Below are positions 27,601-36,489 of a stretch of 64,000 bases of DNA, piece by piece. The notes below the pieces were generated by a model. The model was given only the letters and a program-made list of their open reading frames with translations, did not search any database and was not told where the DNA came from. The first letter of the stretch is position 1, and each line of letters opens with the position of its first letter. The position numbers were made by a program, and so were the translations under genes. This DNA comes from Rivularia sp963920925 (GTDB lineage Bacteria > Cyanobacteriota > Cyanobacteriia > Cyanobacteriales > Nostocaceae), in contig NZ_CAWUDI010000038.1 of assembly GCF_963920925.1 (NCBI RefSeq), forward strand, positions 1-64,000, in the 5' to 3' direction.

Positions 27601-30380
27601 AGTTTATCAAAGGGTAAGTGTCGATGAGTGTAAGCCTCTATTGCTGTCTTTTTAACTCTTTGCAGTAAAGACTTAAAAGAAGGATTACCATTCAAGTTTG
27701 TCCGCAAAATTAGATTATTCGCAAAACAACCGATTATTTGTTCAGTTTCTACTCGATCGCGTTCAGAAATAGGGGTAATAATAAGAATATCTTCTTGGTT
27801 GCTATAGCAATAAAGCAAAGTTTTAAATGCCGCTAACAGAGTCATGAAGATGGTGACTCCTTCGCTTTTACTTAGATTTTTAAGTTCCTCAGTCAAGCTT
27901 TTAGATATTGTCAAACTAAGGTTAGCACCTCTAAAGGTTTGAACTGCTGGACGCACATAGTCTGTAGGCAATTGCAGTAACGGTAATTCACCTTTTAGTT
28001 GTTGCTTCCAGTAATCGAGTTGAGATTGTAAAAATTCACCTTGCAGGTAATTACGCTGCCAAACCGCAAAGTCAGCATATTGAATTGGCAGCAGTTGCAG
28101 TATGAAGGGTTGTTTAGTCGAGAATGCTTCGTAAAATGCGGTAAACTCCTGCCAAAACAATCCTATTGACCAATCGTCTGATATTATATGGTGATTGACA
28201 AGTAACAGTAGATATTTTGCTGGTTCTAATTGTAATAAAGTAACTCTTAATAGTGGACCTTGTTCGAGGTCAAAAGGACGTTGAATTTCTTCATCGATAA
28301 ATCGCTTTGAAGAGTCGATGTCTAATGCAATTTGCTCAACTACAATTTTGTGTGAGCCAATAATTTGTACAAGTTGACCGTTTAGAAGTCTAATTGTGCT
28401 GCGTAAAAGCGCGTGACGTTCTACAATCGCATTGATTGCTTGCTTTACAAATTCTACGTTGAGGTTTCCCTGAATTTGCATTGCATTCGCAACGTTGTAA
28501 ACAGGACTATCTGGAGCTAATTGTGACAAAAACCAAAGATATTGCTGTGCCCCCGAAAGTGGTAAAGGGCGATCGCGATTTTGAGGAATAATTTGTTTAC
28601 AAGCTTCCTTTATATTTTTTGCTGCAAGGTTGAGTATCTGGGACAAATTAATTATAGTTGGTGCAGCAAAGAAGTCATGAACAGACACCTCAACTTGGAA
28701 CATAGTTTCCATTCTAGCTATCACTTGACTAGCTCTTAAAGAATCACCTCCCTTTTCAAAGAAATTGTCATAAATTCCTACCGTTTCAATTCCAAGTACT
28801 TCAATCCAAATTGCTACCAAGGTTTTCTCTATTTCATTCCTTGGTTTAACATAAGCTACTTTCAATTGAGACGCTAATTTCTCAGCTAAACCAATGCGCT
28901 GTAATTTACCCGTGGCACCTTTGGGAATTTCATCGACAAACACTACCTGTGTTGGTAATTTAAAATCAGCCAATCGAGAAAAGGCAAATTCGTAAATTTC
29001 TTTTTCAGTAACGGTTTCATTCTTCTGCAATACTACAGCAGCAGCAACATCCTCACCTAAAGTCGGATGCGGTACCGCAAAGGTAACTGCTTGTTGCACC
29101 GCAGGGTGATTAAGTAATACTTCATCTACTTCACGAGGAGAAATTTTCTCTCCTCCACGGTTAATTATTTCTTTTATTCTTCCTTTTATATATAGATAAC
29201 CATCGCCATCAAAATAACCATTATCTCCTGTACGAAACCAACCGTTAGTAAACGCGCTGACGTTGGCTTGAGGATTCTCATAACCAGAAGTGACATTCGC
29301 ACCTTGAATAACTATCTCACCAACCGCACCCGGTTCGAGTAAGTTACCCAATTCGTCCATAATCGCAATTTCTATTCCTGTGGGTACTCCAACAGAACCA
29401 GGTTTACGAACTGCGGGTGGTAATGGATTGCTAGCCATTTGATGGGATGCTTCAGTCATTCCATAAGCTTCAATTACCGGAGCATTGAAAATTTCTTCTA
29501 GTGCGATCGCAACTTGTGGTGGTAAAGCAGCAGAAGACGAACGAATCAAGCGAATCGAACAATTATTAATGTCCCATGACGCATTAGCTTCAGCTAAAAT
29601 AGCTTGATGGATTGTGGGAACAGCACTATACCAAGTAGGTTTAAATTCTAACAACCACTCAAAAAACTTTGTCCCATCAAATCCTGGAGTACAAACAACA
29701 CTTCCCCCCGAAAACAGCGATGATAGTAATGTACCGATGAGTCCATGAATATGGAACAATGGCATCACATTTAAGCAGCAATCATCCTCGGACAGTTTTA
29801 GCGCTATCTGAATATTATTCGCTGAGGTACAGAGATTTGCGTGAGTTAAAGGTACAATTTTAGGACGTGCAGTTGTTCCAGAAGTATGCAGTACTAAAGC
29901 TATATCATCAGCACAAGCAAAACCGCTAAAGATATTATCCTTGTTCGCTCCTGGGAAAGTAAAAATTCCCGCTTCTGCATCTAAAATTGGTGATAGTTCA
30001 AGAATGGGAATTCCTCGTGCTTGAGCTACTGCGATCGCTTCTGAATTTATCCCCGACTGAACTATTAGCGCTTTAGCTTGTAAATCTGATAAATAAAAGT
30101 CAAACTCCACCGCACGATAGTTTGGATTTAAGGGAGCGCAGGTACAAAATGATGCTACGGCTAAAAAAGCAACTGCCATCTCTGAACCATTAGGCAACGC
30201 GATCGCTACTCGCGAGTTACGTCCCAAACCCATCGCCTGAAGATGGGCACCAACATCCTCTATGCAACTGTACAAGCTACCATAAGTCAGAGCTTTGCGG
30301 TTGGGTGTTGCAATACAAATAGCAGATGGATTTTTCTCTGCTTGCCTTTTAATCAGATTGGCAATTGATAAATTTAGCAC
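24660..30380 (-). CDS. Non-ribosomal peptide synthetase: acyl/aryl-acid activation, carrier, condensation, Ser adenylation, carrier, thioesterase
   Basis: 1906 residues. Residues 1-500 are an acyl-CoA-synthetase-like adenylation domain (LVLHTSGTTARPKIVP, GWFRTGDNGYFD, PKGATGKLQR). A carrier follows with its Ser in FFEKGGDSLRAS (about 546). The condensation domain (about 605-1040) has an intact HHIISDD at about 727. The second adenylation domain (about 1040-1550; YTSGSTGKPKG, YKTGDLVRYL) has specificity residues I read as D-V-W-H-F-S-L-I-E-K, close to the known serine code of EntF. The second carrier has FFELGGNSLLA. The thioesterase (about 1640-1906) has GYCMGG, Cys in place of the usual Ser, with His in GNHVSVM near 1880. 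A standalone module like this would give an N-acyl-serine or a cyclised product. It has no NRPS neighbours and opposes the surrounding glycan genes. Confidence 0.9.
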   Translation of the reverse strand: MLNLSIANLIKRQAEKNPSAICIATPNRKALTYGSLYSCIEDVGAHLQAMGLGRNSRVAIALPNGSEMAVAFLAVASFCTCAPLNPNYRAVEFDFYLSDLQAKALIVQSGINSEAIAVAQARGIPILELSPILDAEAGIFTFPGANKDNIFSGFACADDIALVLHTSGTTARPKIVPLTHANLCTSANNIQIALKLSEDDCCLNVMPLFHIHGLIGTLLSSLFSGGSVVCTPGFDGTKFFEWLLEFKPTWYSAVPTIHQAILAEANASWDINNCSIRLIRSSSAALPPQVAIALEEIFNAPVIEAYGMTEASHQMASNPLPPAVRKPGSVGVPTGIEIAIMDELGNLLEPGAVGEIVIQGANVTSGYENPQANVSAFTNGWFRTGDNGYFDGDGYLYIKGRIKEIINRGGEKISPREVDEVLLNHPAVQQAVTFAVPHPTLGEDVAAAVVLQKNETVTEKEIYEFAFSRLADFKLPTQVVFVDEIPKGATGKLQRIGLAEKLASQLKVAYVKPRNEIEKTLVAIWIEVLGIETVGIYDNFFEKGGDSLRASQVIARMETMFQVEVSVHDFFAAPTIINLSQILNLAAKNIKEACKQIIPQNRDRPLPLSGAQQYLWFLSQLAPDSPVYNVANAMQIQGNLNVEFVKQAINAIVERHALLRSTIRLLNGQLVQIIGSHKIVVEQIALDIDSSKRFIDEEIQRPFDLEQGPLLRVTLLQLEPAKYLLLLVNHHIISDDWSIGLFWQEFTAFYEAFSTKQPFILQLLPIQYADFAVWQRNYLQGEFLQSQLDYWKQQLKGELPLLQLPTDYVRPAVQTFRGANLSLTISKSLTEELKNLSKSEGVTIFMTLLAAFKTLLYCYSNQEDILIITPISERDRVETEQIIGCFANNLILRTNLNGNPSFKSLLQRVKKTAIEAYTHRHLPFDKLIEELQIERYTNKLPFQVMFILHNAPKSALLNLPELTLTPLSIHTATAQLDLTLELQETAQGITGRLEYNTDLFDAATISRMVEHFQILLDGIIANPYQSISKLPLLTQKEQHQLLVEWNNTKTNYPDYICIHQLFEQQVKRTPEAIAVVFGKQQVTYQQLNASSNQLAHYLQKLGVKPEGLVAICLERSIEMVVGLLGILKVGGAYVPIDPNYPQERITYMLEDSQVSVLLTQDSLIENLPMHPVHTIALDTDWEKIAQNSDRNLDLQINLENLAYVIYTSGSTGKPKGAMNTHRGICNRLLWMRDAYNFTQQDVVMQKTPFSFDVSVWEFFIPLIVGASLVVAKPEGHYDNCYLIDTINHKKITALHFVPSMLGMFLETEGVECCSSLKYVFCSGEALPLDLQTKFFQKLGCKLYNLYGPTEVAIEVTFWQCQLNTKLSNVPIGRPINNIQIYILDAYKQPVPIGVPGELYIGGDGLARGYLNRPQLTQEKFIPHPFSQDDTRLYKTGDLVRYLADGNIEFLGRIDNQVKMRGIRIELGEIETVLAQHKSVISAAVVAPEYLSRQILVAYIVQQQQSKVNSDELRQFLAQKLPEYMIPNLFVTLETLPLTPNGKIDRRSLPAVSETSLQPKLVYCSPQNQKEREIANIWEKVLGINPVSINDNFFELGGNSLLAVRLVAQIEKQLGKKLPISTLFQNSTIKQLATCLQQEKLNASSVVEITPLNGDVSPLFWCTPHLNYKLNLLGKYIGTSQPLIALDCGYFKLENPDTHITDYAIRYVEEIRAIQPNGPYKLAGYCMGGLIAFEIAQQIRVQGEQVDLVLVERSGLNRIHRYVVRINVLIDGHRNNLAQLNRTQQLIYIFKFVKKILIRSLLKSKQNENQQEPDLNTSGINNTLLQQKGLKSVKKYSLQQPYPGNIILLFAKSNNYLSFFFPKYGWSKAVNGKIQIDLVPGNHVSVMEEPHIQQVGAKLKSYLNSKN

Positions 30381-30734
30381 GCGGATTTACTTGCCTCTTT
30401 TCTCAAATCAAAAAGTTATCCATATAATAATAGCGGCAGTTATTTAGTAATGTCACTTCTCGATCAAAATTGATTGGTGACGGAGGCTACTCAGTTCGTC
30501 CAAGAGATGTTACTATACTGGTCGATATTTACACTAATGGCTGACTGAATTGAAATAAAATATCTATCGAAGCTATCGCCTAAAAGAGCAGCATAGTTTG
30601 ATCGGATAGGGCTGCAAGAGAAATATAAGTTTTTAAGGATTCTAGAGATTTGATTTCAACTGTTGCTCGCAGTTAGCATTTTCTCGTTCAGTAAGTTTCC
30701 GCCATCATCTAAACCTATAGCTATATTATTTATT
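30381..30734. promoter_or_regulatory. Divergent intergenic region between the NRPS and an FkbM gene
   Basis: These 350 bases separate the NRPS start (minus strand) from the FkbM start (plus strand) and must hold both promoters. I see AT-rich stretches near 30417-30440 but no confident box or operator. The FkbM frame is open from 30663, but the ATG at 30735 gives the better N-terminus for the family. Confidence 0.35.
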
Positions 30735-31598
30735 ATGGTTAACTCAACTTCAATATTTAAAGCTGGAACAAAATTATCAGGTATATTCCCACAAAGGATT
30801 TGTAATTCTCTCCGCTTTCGAGTTTTAGCTCAGATAAATGCTACGGGAAAAATACTCTTAGAAGTTCATCCTGGAGTTTTTCTGAAACTCGATTTAAGCG
30901 ATTGGCTACATAGGCTTTATTATTTAGGTTTTGTCGAGCAGAATACATTTAAAATCATCAAAAAGCTGCTTCCAGTTGATGGAGTTTTTGTAGATATTGG
31001 CGCTAATATTGGCATATACTCATGCATTATGGCTAATCATGTGGGTGCAAAAGGTTCTGTTATAGCCTTTGAACCTATGCCAGAAAACTTAGAACCACTC
31101 TATAACAATATTGCATTAAATCAACTCAAAAATGTAGAAGTAAATGAATTAGCTCTTTCTAATCGCCAAGAAAACTTTAATTTATATGTCCCTTCTGCTC
31201 ATCAACAAGGAGCAACTGGTTGTACGCAAGTTTGGAATCCTGGTGATTGGGTAAGTGTTGGTACTACTGAGGCAACAACTTTAGATATTGCTTTTCAAAA
31301 ACAACGTTTAGATTTTATCAAAATTGATACTCAGGGACACGAATTAGAAATTTTGCAGGGTGCCTTTTCAACAATTGAACGTTTTCAACCTTTGATACTT
31401 TGTGAGGTATTTGAGGAAAATCGGACGAAGGTATTTGATTTAATTAAAAGCTGGAATTATGCTATTTATAAGGAAACTCCTAATGGTTTTCTTAGTACTT
31501 CTCTACCATCCGAGGGCTGGGTTGATGTTTTCTTGATTCCTCAAGACAAAGTTGAAAAAGTAATGACAGTTTTATCAACAGGTAAAACGTATGAGTGA
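30735..31598 (+). CDS. FkbM-family methyltransferase
   Basis: About 287 residues from ATG 30735. DGVFVDIGANIGIYSCIMAN (motif I), SVIAFEPMPENLEPLYNNIA (motif II), and LDFIKIDTQGHELEILQGAF, in which the usual D-V-E-G is D-T-Q-G, followed by LILCEVFEEN. The domain matches FkbM O-methyltransferases throughout. Its last 8 bases overlap the next glycosyltransferase, so the two are translationally coupled. The substrate is probably a sugar of the same surface glycan. Confidence 0.88.
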   Translation: MVNSTSIFKAGTKLSGIFPQRICNSLRFRVLAQINATGKILLEVHPGVFLKLDLSDWLHRLYYLGFVEQNTFKIIKKLLPVDGVFVDIGANIGIYSCIMANHVGAKGSVIAFEPMPENLEPLYNNIALNQLKNVEVNELALSNRQENFNLYVPSAHQQGATGCTQVWNPGDWVSVGTTEATTLDIAFQKQRLDFIKIDTQGHELEILQGAFSTIERFQPLILCEVFEENRTKVFDLIKSWNYAIYKETPNGFLSTSLPSEGWVDVFLIPQDKVEKVMTVLSTGKTYE

Positions 31599-32754
31599 TA
31601 GTTTTCCACATATTTGTATAGATGCTACCTGCATTGTCACCGATACCAAAGGTGGATCTGTATATGCTGTTTCTTTATTAACGGCTTTACAAAAATTATC
31701 GCTTAAAGCGCGTTTTACAGTTTTGATGCGTACTGAAGTTATTAACCGAATTAAAGTTGATAATCCGAATTGGAAAATTAAGGCAGTTACAGTCAAATCT
31801 ACTATATGGTGGCATCTACTAAATTTACCAGGTATATTAAGCAGGTTAAAACCAGACTTATTATTTGTTTTAGGGGAAACACCCGCCGCTTTTGTGCCAG
31901 TTCCCTACATCCTGACTATCCACGAATTACCCCATCTTTATCGCAAACTGGTTGGAATTACGAATAAAACTTTGCATCACCGTCTGAGTCACCGACTTAC
32001 TGAAATTTTTCTACCAAGTGTATGTCGTCAAGCAACTCATTTACTTGCTGTTTCCCAAAGTACAGCAACAGATTTAGAACGAGAATTTCAAATTAGCTCT
32101 CAAAAAGTTAGCGTAATCTATGAAGGTGCGGATATTAGATTTTTCCAAGCAGATTCTCTAACTATTTCTAGTTGGTTTAAAAGTATACCACGTCCTTATT
32201 TACTGACATTTGCAACTGGCGATCGCCGTGAAGTACCCCAACAAGTTGTACGTGCTTTTGGTAAATGTAATTCCCAGATTCCCCATCATCTAGTCATTGC
32301 AGGGAATTGTTCGGAGTTGCAAAAATCGAATCTGGTAAAAACAGCAGGTGAACTGGGTTGTTTGGATAAATTACACTTTTGTGGATATGTCCCCGATAAC
32401 GATTTACCCGTTCTTTATCGCAACGCAGATATCTATATTGAGATGTCCCGCTATGAAGGTTTCGGATTGCAAGTATGCGAAGCAATGGCTGCGGGAACTG
32501 CGGTAATTGCAACGGAAGTGGCTTCTTTACCGGAAGTTGTTGGTGATGGAGGTTATTTAGTTCAGTTAGGAGATATTACTGCACTTGCACAAAAAATGTT
32601 ATTTCTATTGAAAAATCCTACAGAATTACAAAAATTGAGTAAGTTAGCAAAGCAGCAAGCAGTTAACTTTACTTGGGAAAAATGTGCTAAGGAAACTTGG
32701 AATGTAATTGATAAATTTATTTCTATAAGAATCACGAATAATGCAACTTTCTGA
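31591..32754 (+). CDS. GT4-family glycosyltransferase
   Basis: 387 residues. The N-terminal domain has the glycine-rich GGSVYAVSLLTALQKL segment and YILTIHELPHLYRKLVG. The C-terminal domain has VIYEGADIRFFQ, LTFATGDRREVPQQVVRAFG (an unusual variant of the GR-x4-K loop), LHFCGYVPDNDLPVLYRNAD and SRYEGFGLQVCEAMAAGTAV, the EGFGL-x3-EA retaining signature. It overlaps the FkbM gene and is followed by a second GT4 after 27 bp. A fragment of this gene is duplicated at 24558. Confidence 0.9.
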   Translation: MSDSFPHICIDATCIVTDTKGGSVYAVSLLTALQKLSLKARFTVLMRTEVINRIKVDNPNWKIKAVTVKSTIWWHLLNLPGILSRLKPDLLFVLGETPAAFVPVPYILTIHELPHLYRKLVGITNKTLHHRLSHRLTEIFLPSVCRQATHLLAVSQSTATDLEREFQISSQKVSVIYEGADIRFFQADSLTISSWFKSIPRPYLLTFATGDRREVPQQVVRAFGKCNSQIPHHLVIAGNCSELQKSNLVKTAGELGCLDKLHFCGYVPDNDLPVLYRNADIYIEMSRYEGFGLQVCEAMAAGTAVIATEVASLPEVVGDGGYLVQLGDITALAQKMLFLLKNPTELQKLSKLAKQQAVNFTWEKCAKETWNVIDKFISIRITNNATF

Positions 32755-32781
32755 TATTAAATAAATTTAAAAATCTGATTT

Positions 32782-33951
32782 ATGAGTGCAAATCCTAAAA
32801 TACTATACCCTATCATTGACGGACAAGTTACGGGTGGTAATATCGTTTGTCTGCATCTAATCGAAGCAGCATTAAATCAAGGTTGGGATGTTTTAGTTAA
32901 TTCACCTTCCGAAGGAAGATTTTGCGACATTCTGCGAGAAAAGGGAGTTAAAGTTTATCACTTAGATACAACTCGCTCTTTTAATTGGTTATCAGCTATG
33001 AAAATGGCACAGTTAATCAAAAAAGAACGAGTTTCTCTGGTTCACGCTCATGCTCCTTTTGCTGGTTCAATTATTTCTTCTTTAGCTGGTAAATTAGCTG
33101 GTGTACCTGTAATTATTCACGCTCATTTACAAGATGCTCTGAGCAGTAATTTTTTTATTAGAAGCTATCAAAATATAATGAATTACTGGACAAGTAGAAA
33201 ATATTGCAATGCGATTATTGCTGTTTCTCATCAGGTAAAAGATGCATTAATTACAGAAGGTTTTGACTCCCATAAATTTCATGTTGTACACAACGGTACT
33301 CCGGTTAACGATCGGGAAATTGACTCGAATATTCGTAACGAGTTAAATATTCCTAAAGATATCCCGGTTGTAATTCATATCGGTAGACTTTGTAAAAGTA
33401 AAGGACAACATCTTTTACTTAAAGCTGCTGCAAATTTACATCAATTGGGACAAGAAGCTGTATATTTGATTGTTGGTAAAGATTTAGAACAAGATGGGGC
33501 TTATTTAAACTATTTGAAAGATATGGCTTGCGAATTAGAAATTGAGAAATCAGTTCATTTTTTAGGTCATCGTGCTGATATTCCTCAATTATTAGTCTCT
33601 TCCGATTTATTAGTTTTACCTTCTTATACTGAGGGTTTACCTTTAGTTATTTTAGAAGCAATGGCAGCAGGTTTACCAGCTGTTGCAACTCCTGTAGGAG
33701 GAATTCCAGAAATTGTTATTCATCAAGAAACGGGTTTATTAGTACCTGTTGAAGATGTTGAAGCTTTAGGGGATGCAATGCTTAAGTTGCTGCAAAATCC
33801 TCTTCTTATGCAGGAGATGGGGAGTAAAGGATTAAATATGATAAATAAAGATTTTTCTTTAGAAAAGATGTGTTGGGAAGTTTTTGATATTTATGAGAAA
33901 GTAGGGTGTGTTGTCGCGGAGCGCAACGCACCATTTTCAACAATAATTTAA
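32782..33951 (+). CDS. GT4-family glycosyltransferase
   Basis: 389 residues. KILYPIIDGQVTGGNIVCLH (donor/acceptor loop with GG), LVHAHAPFAGSIISSLAGKL, AVSHQVKDALITEGF, VVIHIGRLCKSKGQHLLLKA (GRL-x3-KG) and PSYTEGLPLVILEAMAAGLP then AVATPVGGIPEIV. This is a complete and typical GT4 enzyme, probably the third sugar transferase acting on the cluster's glycan. A MITE with CTCACAT-type ends begins 14 bp after its stop and carries the operon's downstream border. Confidence 0.9.
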   Translation: MSANPKILYPIIDGQVTGGNIVCLHLIEAALNQGWDVLVNSPSEGRFCDILREKGVKVYHLDTTRSFNWLSAMKMAQLIKKERVSLVHAHAPFAGSIISSLAGKLAGVPVIIHAHLQDALSSNFFIRSYQNIMNYWTSRKYCNAIIAVSHQVKDALITEGFDSHKFHVVHNGTPVNDREIDSNIRNELNIPKDIPVVIHIGRLCKSKGQHLLLKAAANLHQLGQEAVYLIVGKDLEQDGAYLNYLKDMACELEIEKSVHFLGHRADIPQLLVSSDLLVLPSYTEGLPLVILEAMAAGLPAVATPVGGIPEIVIHQETGLLVPVEDVEALGDAMLKLLQNPLLMQEMGSKGLNMINKDFSLEKMCWEVFDIYEKVGCVVAERNAPFSTII

Positions 33952-33964
33952 AATGGTGCGTTAG

Positions 33965-34167
33965 CTGACTTCTTGCACCATTGTCGTTAAGCCCGCATTT
34001 CCGCCTTGTAAGCCGGAGGCTTTCTCGCAGAGAAATCAATTTCAAGGCTAATATGCAAAGTACGTTAAAACGCACTAAAAGCTTTATTCAGTCGTCTTTA
34101 GACGACTTCGTTTATCAGCCTGGGAATTTATTCCAAGGCGCTTGTTGAGAATGGTGCAAAATGTGAG
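33965..34167. mobile_element. 203-bp MITE sharing ends with the IS at 9448, with TTAG target duplication
   Basis: The ends CTGACTTCTTGCACC (33965-33979) and GGTGCAAAATGTGAG (34153-34167) match the IS ends CTCACATCTTGCACC at 13 and 14 of 15 positions. An exact 4-bp duplication TTAG flanks the element (33961-33964 and 34168-34171). The interior has the phrase GTACGTTAAAACGCACT and the GTCGTCTTTAGACGAC palindrome and is homologous, in inverse orientation, to the MITEs at 39471 and 63117. Confidence 0.85.
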
Positions 34168-34258
34168 TTAGGTAACTTTATTATATTTTTCGTCACAATC
34201 CAAATTATCTGTCGCACTATAACACACGCTACAACTACAAAGTTTTTCCCCATTCCCT

Positions 34259-35422
34259 ATGCCAAAAACCAAAGCCATCATCCTCACAGAAATTATTTCT
34301 CCTTACCGAATTCCACCTTTTAATTATTTAGCTCAAGATGAAGAAATTGATTTAACTGTCTTATTTTTCGCGGAAACTGAAAGCAGAAGAAGTTGGTTAG
34401 TTGAAAAGCAGAAAATACAGTTTGATTATCAAGTGCTGTGGGGTTTACAATTGGGTAAATCTTATCAAAGTGCGCCTATTTTTCTCAATCCCGATGTTAT
34501 TCATCAATTGTGGAAGCAGCAACCTGATGTGATTATCTGCGGAGGATGGCATCATTTTAGTTATTGGTTGGCTTTTGTTTATGCACGGATGACGAAAACT
34601 CCTTTACTAATTTGGAGTGAAAGCACCCTCAAGGATGAGCGGGCTGTAAGTAATATTAAGCACAAGCTCAAAACTTGGATTGTCAATCAAGCTGATGGTT
34701 ATATTATTCCGGGTAAAGCTCAGAAAGATTATTTAGTTGATTTAGGAGCAAAGCAAGGTAGGATTTACATTGCTCCTAATGCGGTAGATAGCGATTTCTT
34801 TACGAATGAAGCCCAGCGTTATCGTCAGCAGAAGACAATGTGGAAAGAAAAGCTAGGAATTGACGGATGTGTGATTCTTTATGTTGGTAGACTAATAGAT
34901 GAAAAAGGTATTCCCGAATTGCTAGAGGCTTTCGCTCAACTTTCATCACACAAGCAGGTAACATTAGTTATTGTTGGTGATGGTTCGCGATCGCAAGATT
35001 ATCATTTATATTGTCAGCAAAACCAACTCGATAATGTTGTCTTTACAGGATTTCAACCCCAAAGCACTTTACCGCAGTATTACGGGATAGCGGATATTTT
35101 TGTTTTCCCCACCCGTAGCGATCCTTGGGGGCTGGTATTGAATGAAGCGATGGCTGCTGGTTTACCTATTATCTGCTCCGATGCTGCTGGTGCTGCTCCT
35201 GATTTGGTTGTGAATGGGAAGAATGGCTATCTTGTACCAGTGGGGGATGTTAAAAAGTTAAGTGAGGCTTTACAAATATTGGTGGAAGATGAAAGTTTGA
35301 GGGAAAAGATGGGCTTGCATTCCCAAGAGATTATTGCTGATTATACTCCGCAAAAGATGGCGCAGGGGTTGAAAGAGGCGATTCAGACAGTCTCAAACGC
35401 ACAAAATCCAATGCTGAGTTAG
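34259..35422 (+). CDS. GT4-family glycosyltransferase
   Basis: 387 residues. AIILTEIISPYRIPPFNYLA at the N-terminus (a PYR-P start seen in this subgroup), VIICGGWHHFSYWLAFVYAR, PNAVDSDFFTNEA, VILYVGRLIDEKGIPELLEA and PTRSDPWGLVLNEAMAAGLP (DPWGL-x3-EA signature), then CSDAAGAAPDLV. It is a complete retaining transferase. Its 3' end overlaps the convergent FkbM gene by about 90 bp, which suggests that one of the two C-termini has been altered by rearrangement. Confidence 0.9.
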   Translation: MPKTKAIILTEIISPYRIPPFNYLAQDEEIDLTVLFFAETESRRSWLVEKQKIQFDYQVLWGLQLGKSYQSAPIFLNPDVIHQLWKQQPDVIICGGWHHFSYWLAFVYARMTKTPLLIWSESTLKDERAVSNIKHKLKTWIVNQADGYIIPGKAQKDYLVDLGAKQGRIYIAPNAVDSDFFTNEAQRYRQQKTMWKEKLGIDGCVILYVGRLIDEKGIPELLEAFAQLSSHKQVTLVIVGDGSRSQDYHLYCQQNQLDNVVFTGFQPQSTLPQYYGIADIFVFPTRSDPWGLVLNEAMAAGLPIICSDAAGAAPDLVVNGKNGYLVPVGDVKKLSEALQILVEDESLREKMGLHSQEIIADYTPQKMAQGLKEAIQTVSNAQNPMLS

Positions 35423-36269
35423 CGATGGCAAAAACGTTATCGCTTTGCACAGATTCAAGTGTAATTGATTGAAGTTGGTTGGTATCGGCGTTGTAGTGGT
35501 ATAAACCATAGCCATAATCTTGCAGCAAATTTACAATATCTTGTTTGCGATAACCATGATTCACCCCATTTAATAATTCTAATATCCAAACATGGGGACG
35601 CTGCTGTTGTAAAAGATATTTTGCTCCTTTGAGAGCTAATATTTCTGCACCTTCAATATCCATTTTGGCTAAAGTTAGATGGTTAAGATTTTCATTTTGC
35701 AGTTCTGTATCAAGAGTTGAGCTTGCAATCTGTAATGATTCTGCTGTGGTATTTGTTGTATTTGTTGTGATAAATGCTGTTGAGTCCGATTTTGTATTAT
35801 TACTAATAGTGACACTACCAACAGAATCCGCAATTGCTATCGAGTACGGTTTTACCTGAGTCAAGTTATTAAGGTTGATATTTTCCTCTAAGCGTCGATA
35901 ATTTGTTGGTAATGCTTCAAAGCTAAAAATAGAACCCGATTTAATTTTCGATGCAGCTAATAACGTGTAGATACCGATATTGGCACCAATATCTAAAAAT
36001 GAATCTTCTTCTCTTAAATATCGCAATACAAAATTCATTTCATGATAATCATAAATCCCGCAATATATCGCAGCAGAAGCAGATTGGCTATCGGGATAAC
36101 AGCGTAATTTTAGATTCTGTAAAAGTTGAATATCTAGATAACGATGAGTGATTCGTTTATATAATTGCCAGCCAAAAAATTTAGATAATGATAAGAATTG
36201 TTTTTGTCTGTTATTAGGATGAACAATAATGTATCGGATGATTTTATTGATTAGTAGGTTGTTTTCCAT
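35331..36269 (-). CDS. FkbM-family methyltransferase with an unusual C-terminal tail
   Basis: 312 residues. DSFLDIGANIGIYTLLAASK (motif I), GSIFSFEALPTNYRRLEENI (motif II), LNHLTLAKMDIEGAEILALK (D-I-E-G-x-E block) and HVWILELLNGVNHG. The N-terminus has a basic stretch and a Tyr-rich segment before the domain. The last 25-30 residues (about 35331-35420) are read on the opposite strand of the GT4 gene's 3' end and are probably not native. Third FkbM of the region; substrate probably a glycan. Confidence 0.82.
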   Translation of the reverse strand: MENNLLINKIIRYIIVHPNNRQKQFLSLSKFFGWQLYKRITHRYLDIQLLQNLKLRCYPDSQSASAAIYCGIYDYHEMNFVLRYLREEDSFLDIGANIGIYTLLAASKIKSGSIFSFEALPTNYRRLEENINLNNLTQVKPYSIAIADSVGSVTISNNTKSDSTAFITTNTTNTTAESLQIASSTLDTELQNENLNHLTLAKMDIEGAEILALKGAKYLLQQQRPHVWILELLNGVNHGYRKQDIVNLLQDYGYGLYHYNADTNQLQSITLESVQSDNVFAIANSALDFVRLRLSESPLSTPAPSFAEYNQQ

Positions 36270-36278
36270 TTGTCATTG

Positions 36279-36419
36279 TTAAATTTCGGTTCCCATACCT
36301 TTCAAGTTATTGCAATAGAATTCAATAGATACGCCGCTGACTTTAGAGACGATTAAATCATCTAAACCATCAAAGGAAACGTAAAATTTAGAACAAGCTA
36401 AAAGTTCACCTGCTGCCAT
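36279..36419 (-). pseudogene. Truncated phage tail tube (gp19)-like gene
   Basis: 46 codons. MAAGELLACSKFYVSFDGLD followed by DLIVSKVSGVSIE is identical over the first 34 residues or so to the gene at 58644. It then diverges to FYCNNLKGMGTEI and a stop. It follows the RRE-fused peptide gene (36490) on the same strand with the same spacer as at 58.6 kb, so the gene pair 36279-36969 is an inverted, 3'-truncated duplicate of 58071-58746. Not functional as a tube protein. Confidence 0.8.
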
Positions 36420-36489
36420 AGTTCGACTCCTGAATTATATATAAAAATTTGATTGGAAGCGTGGAAAGTGTGGGGATAAACTGCTTTAG

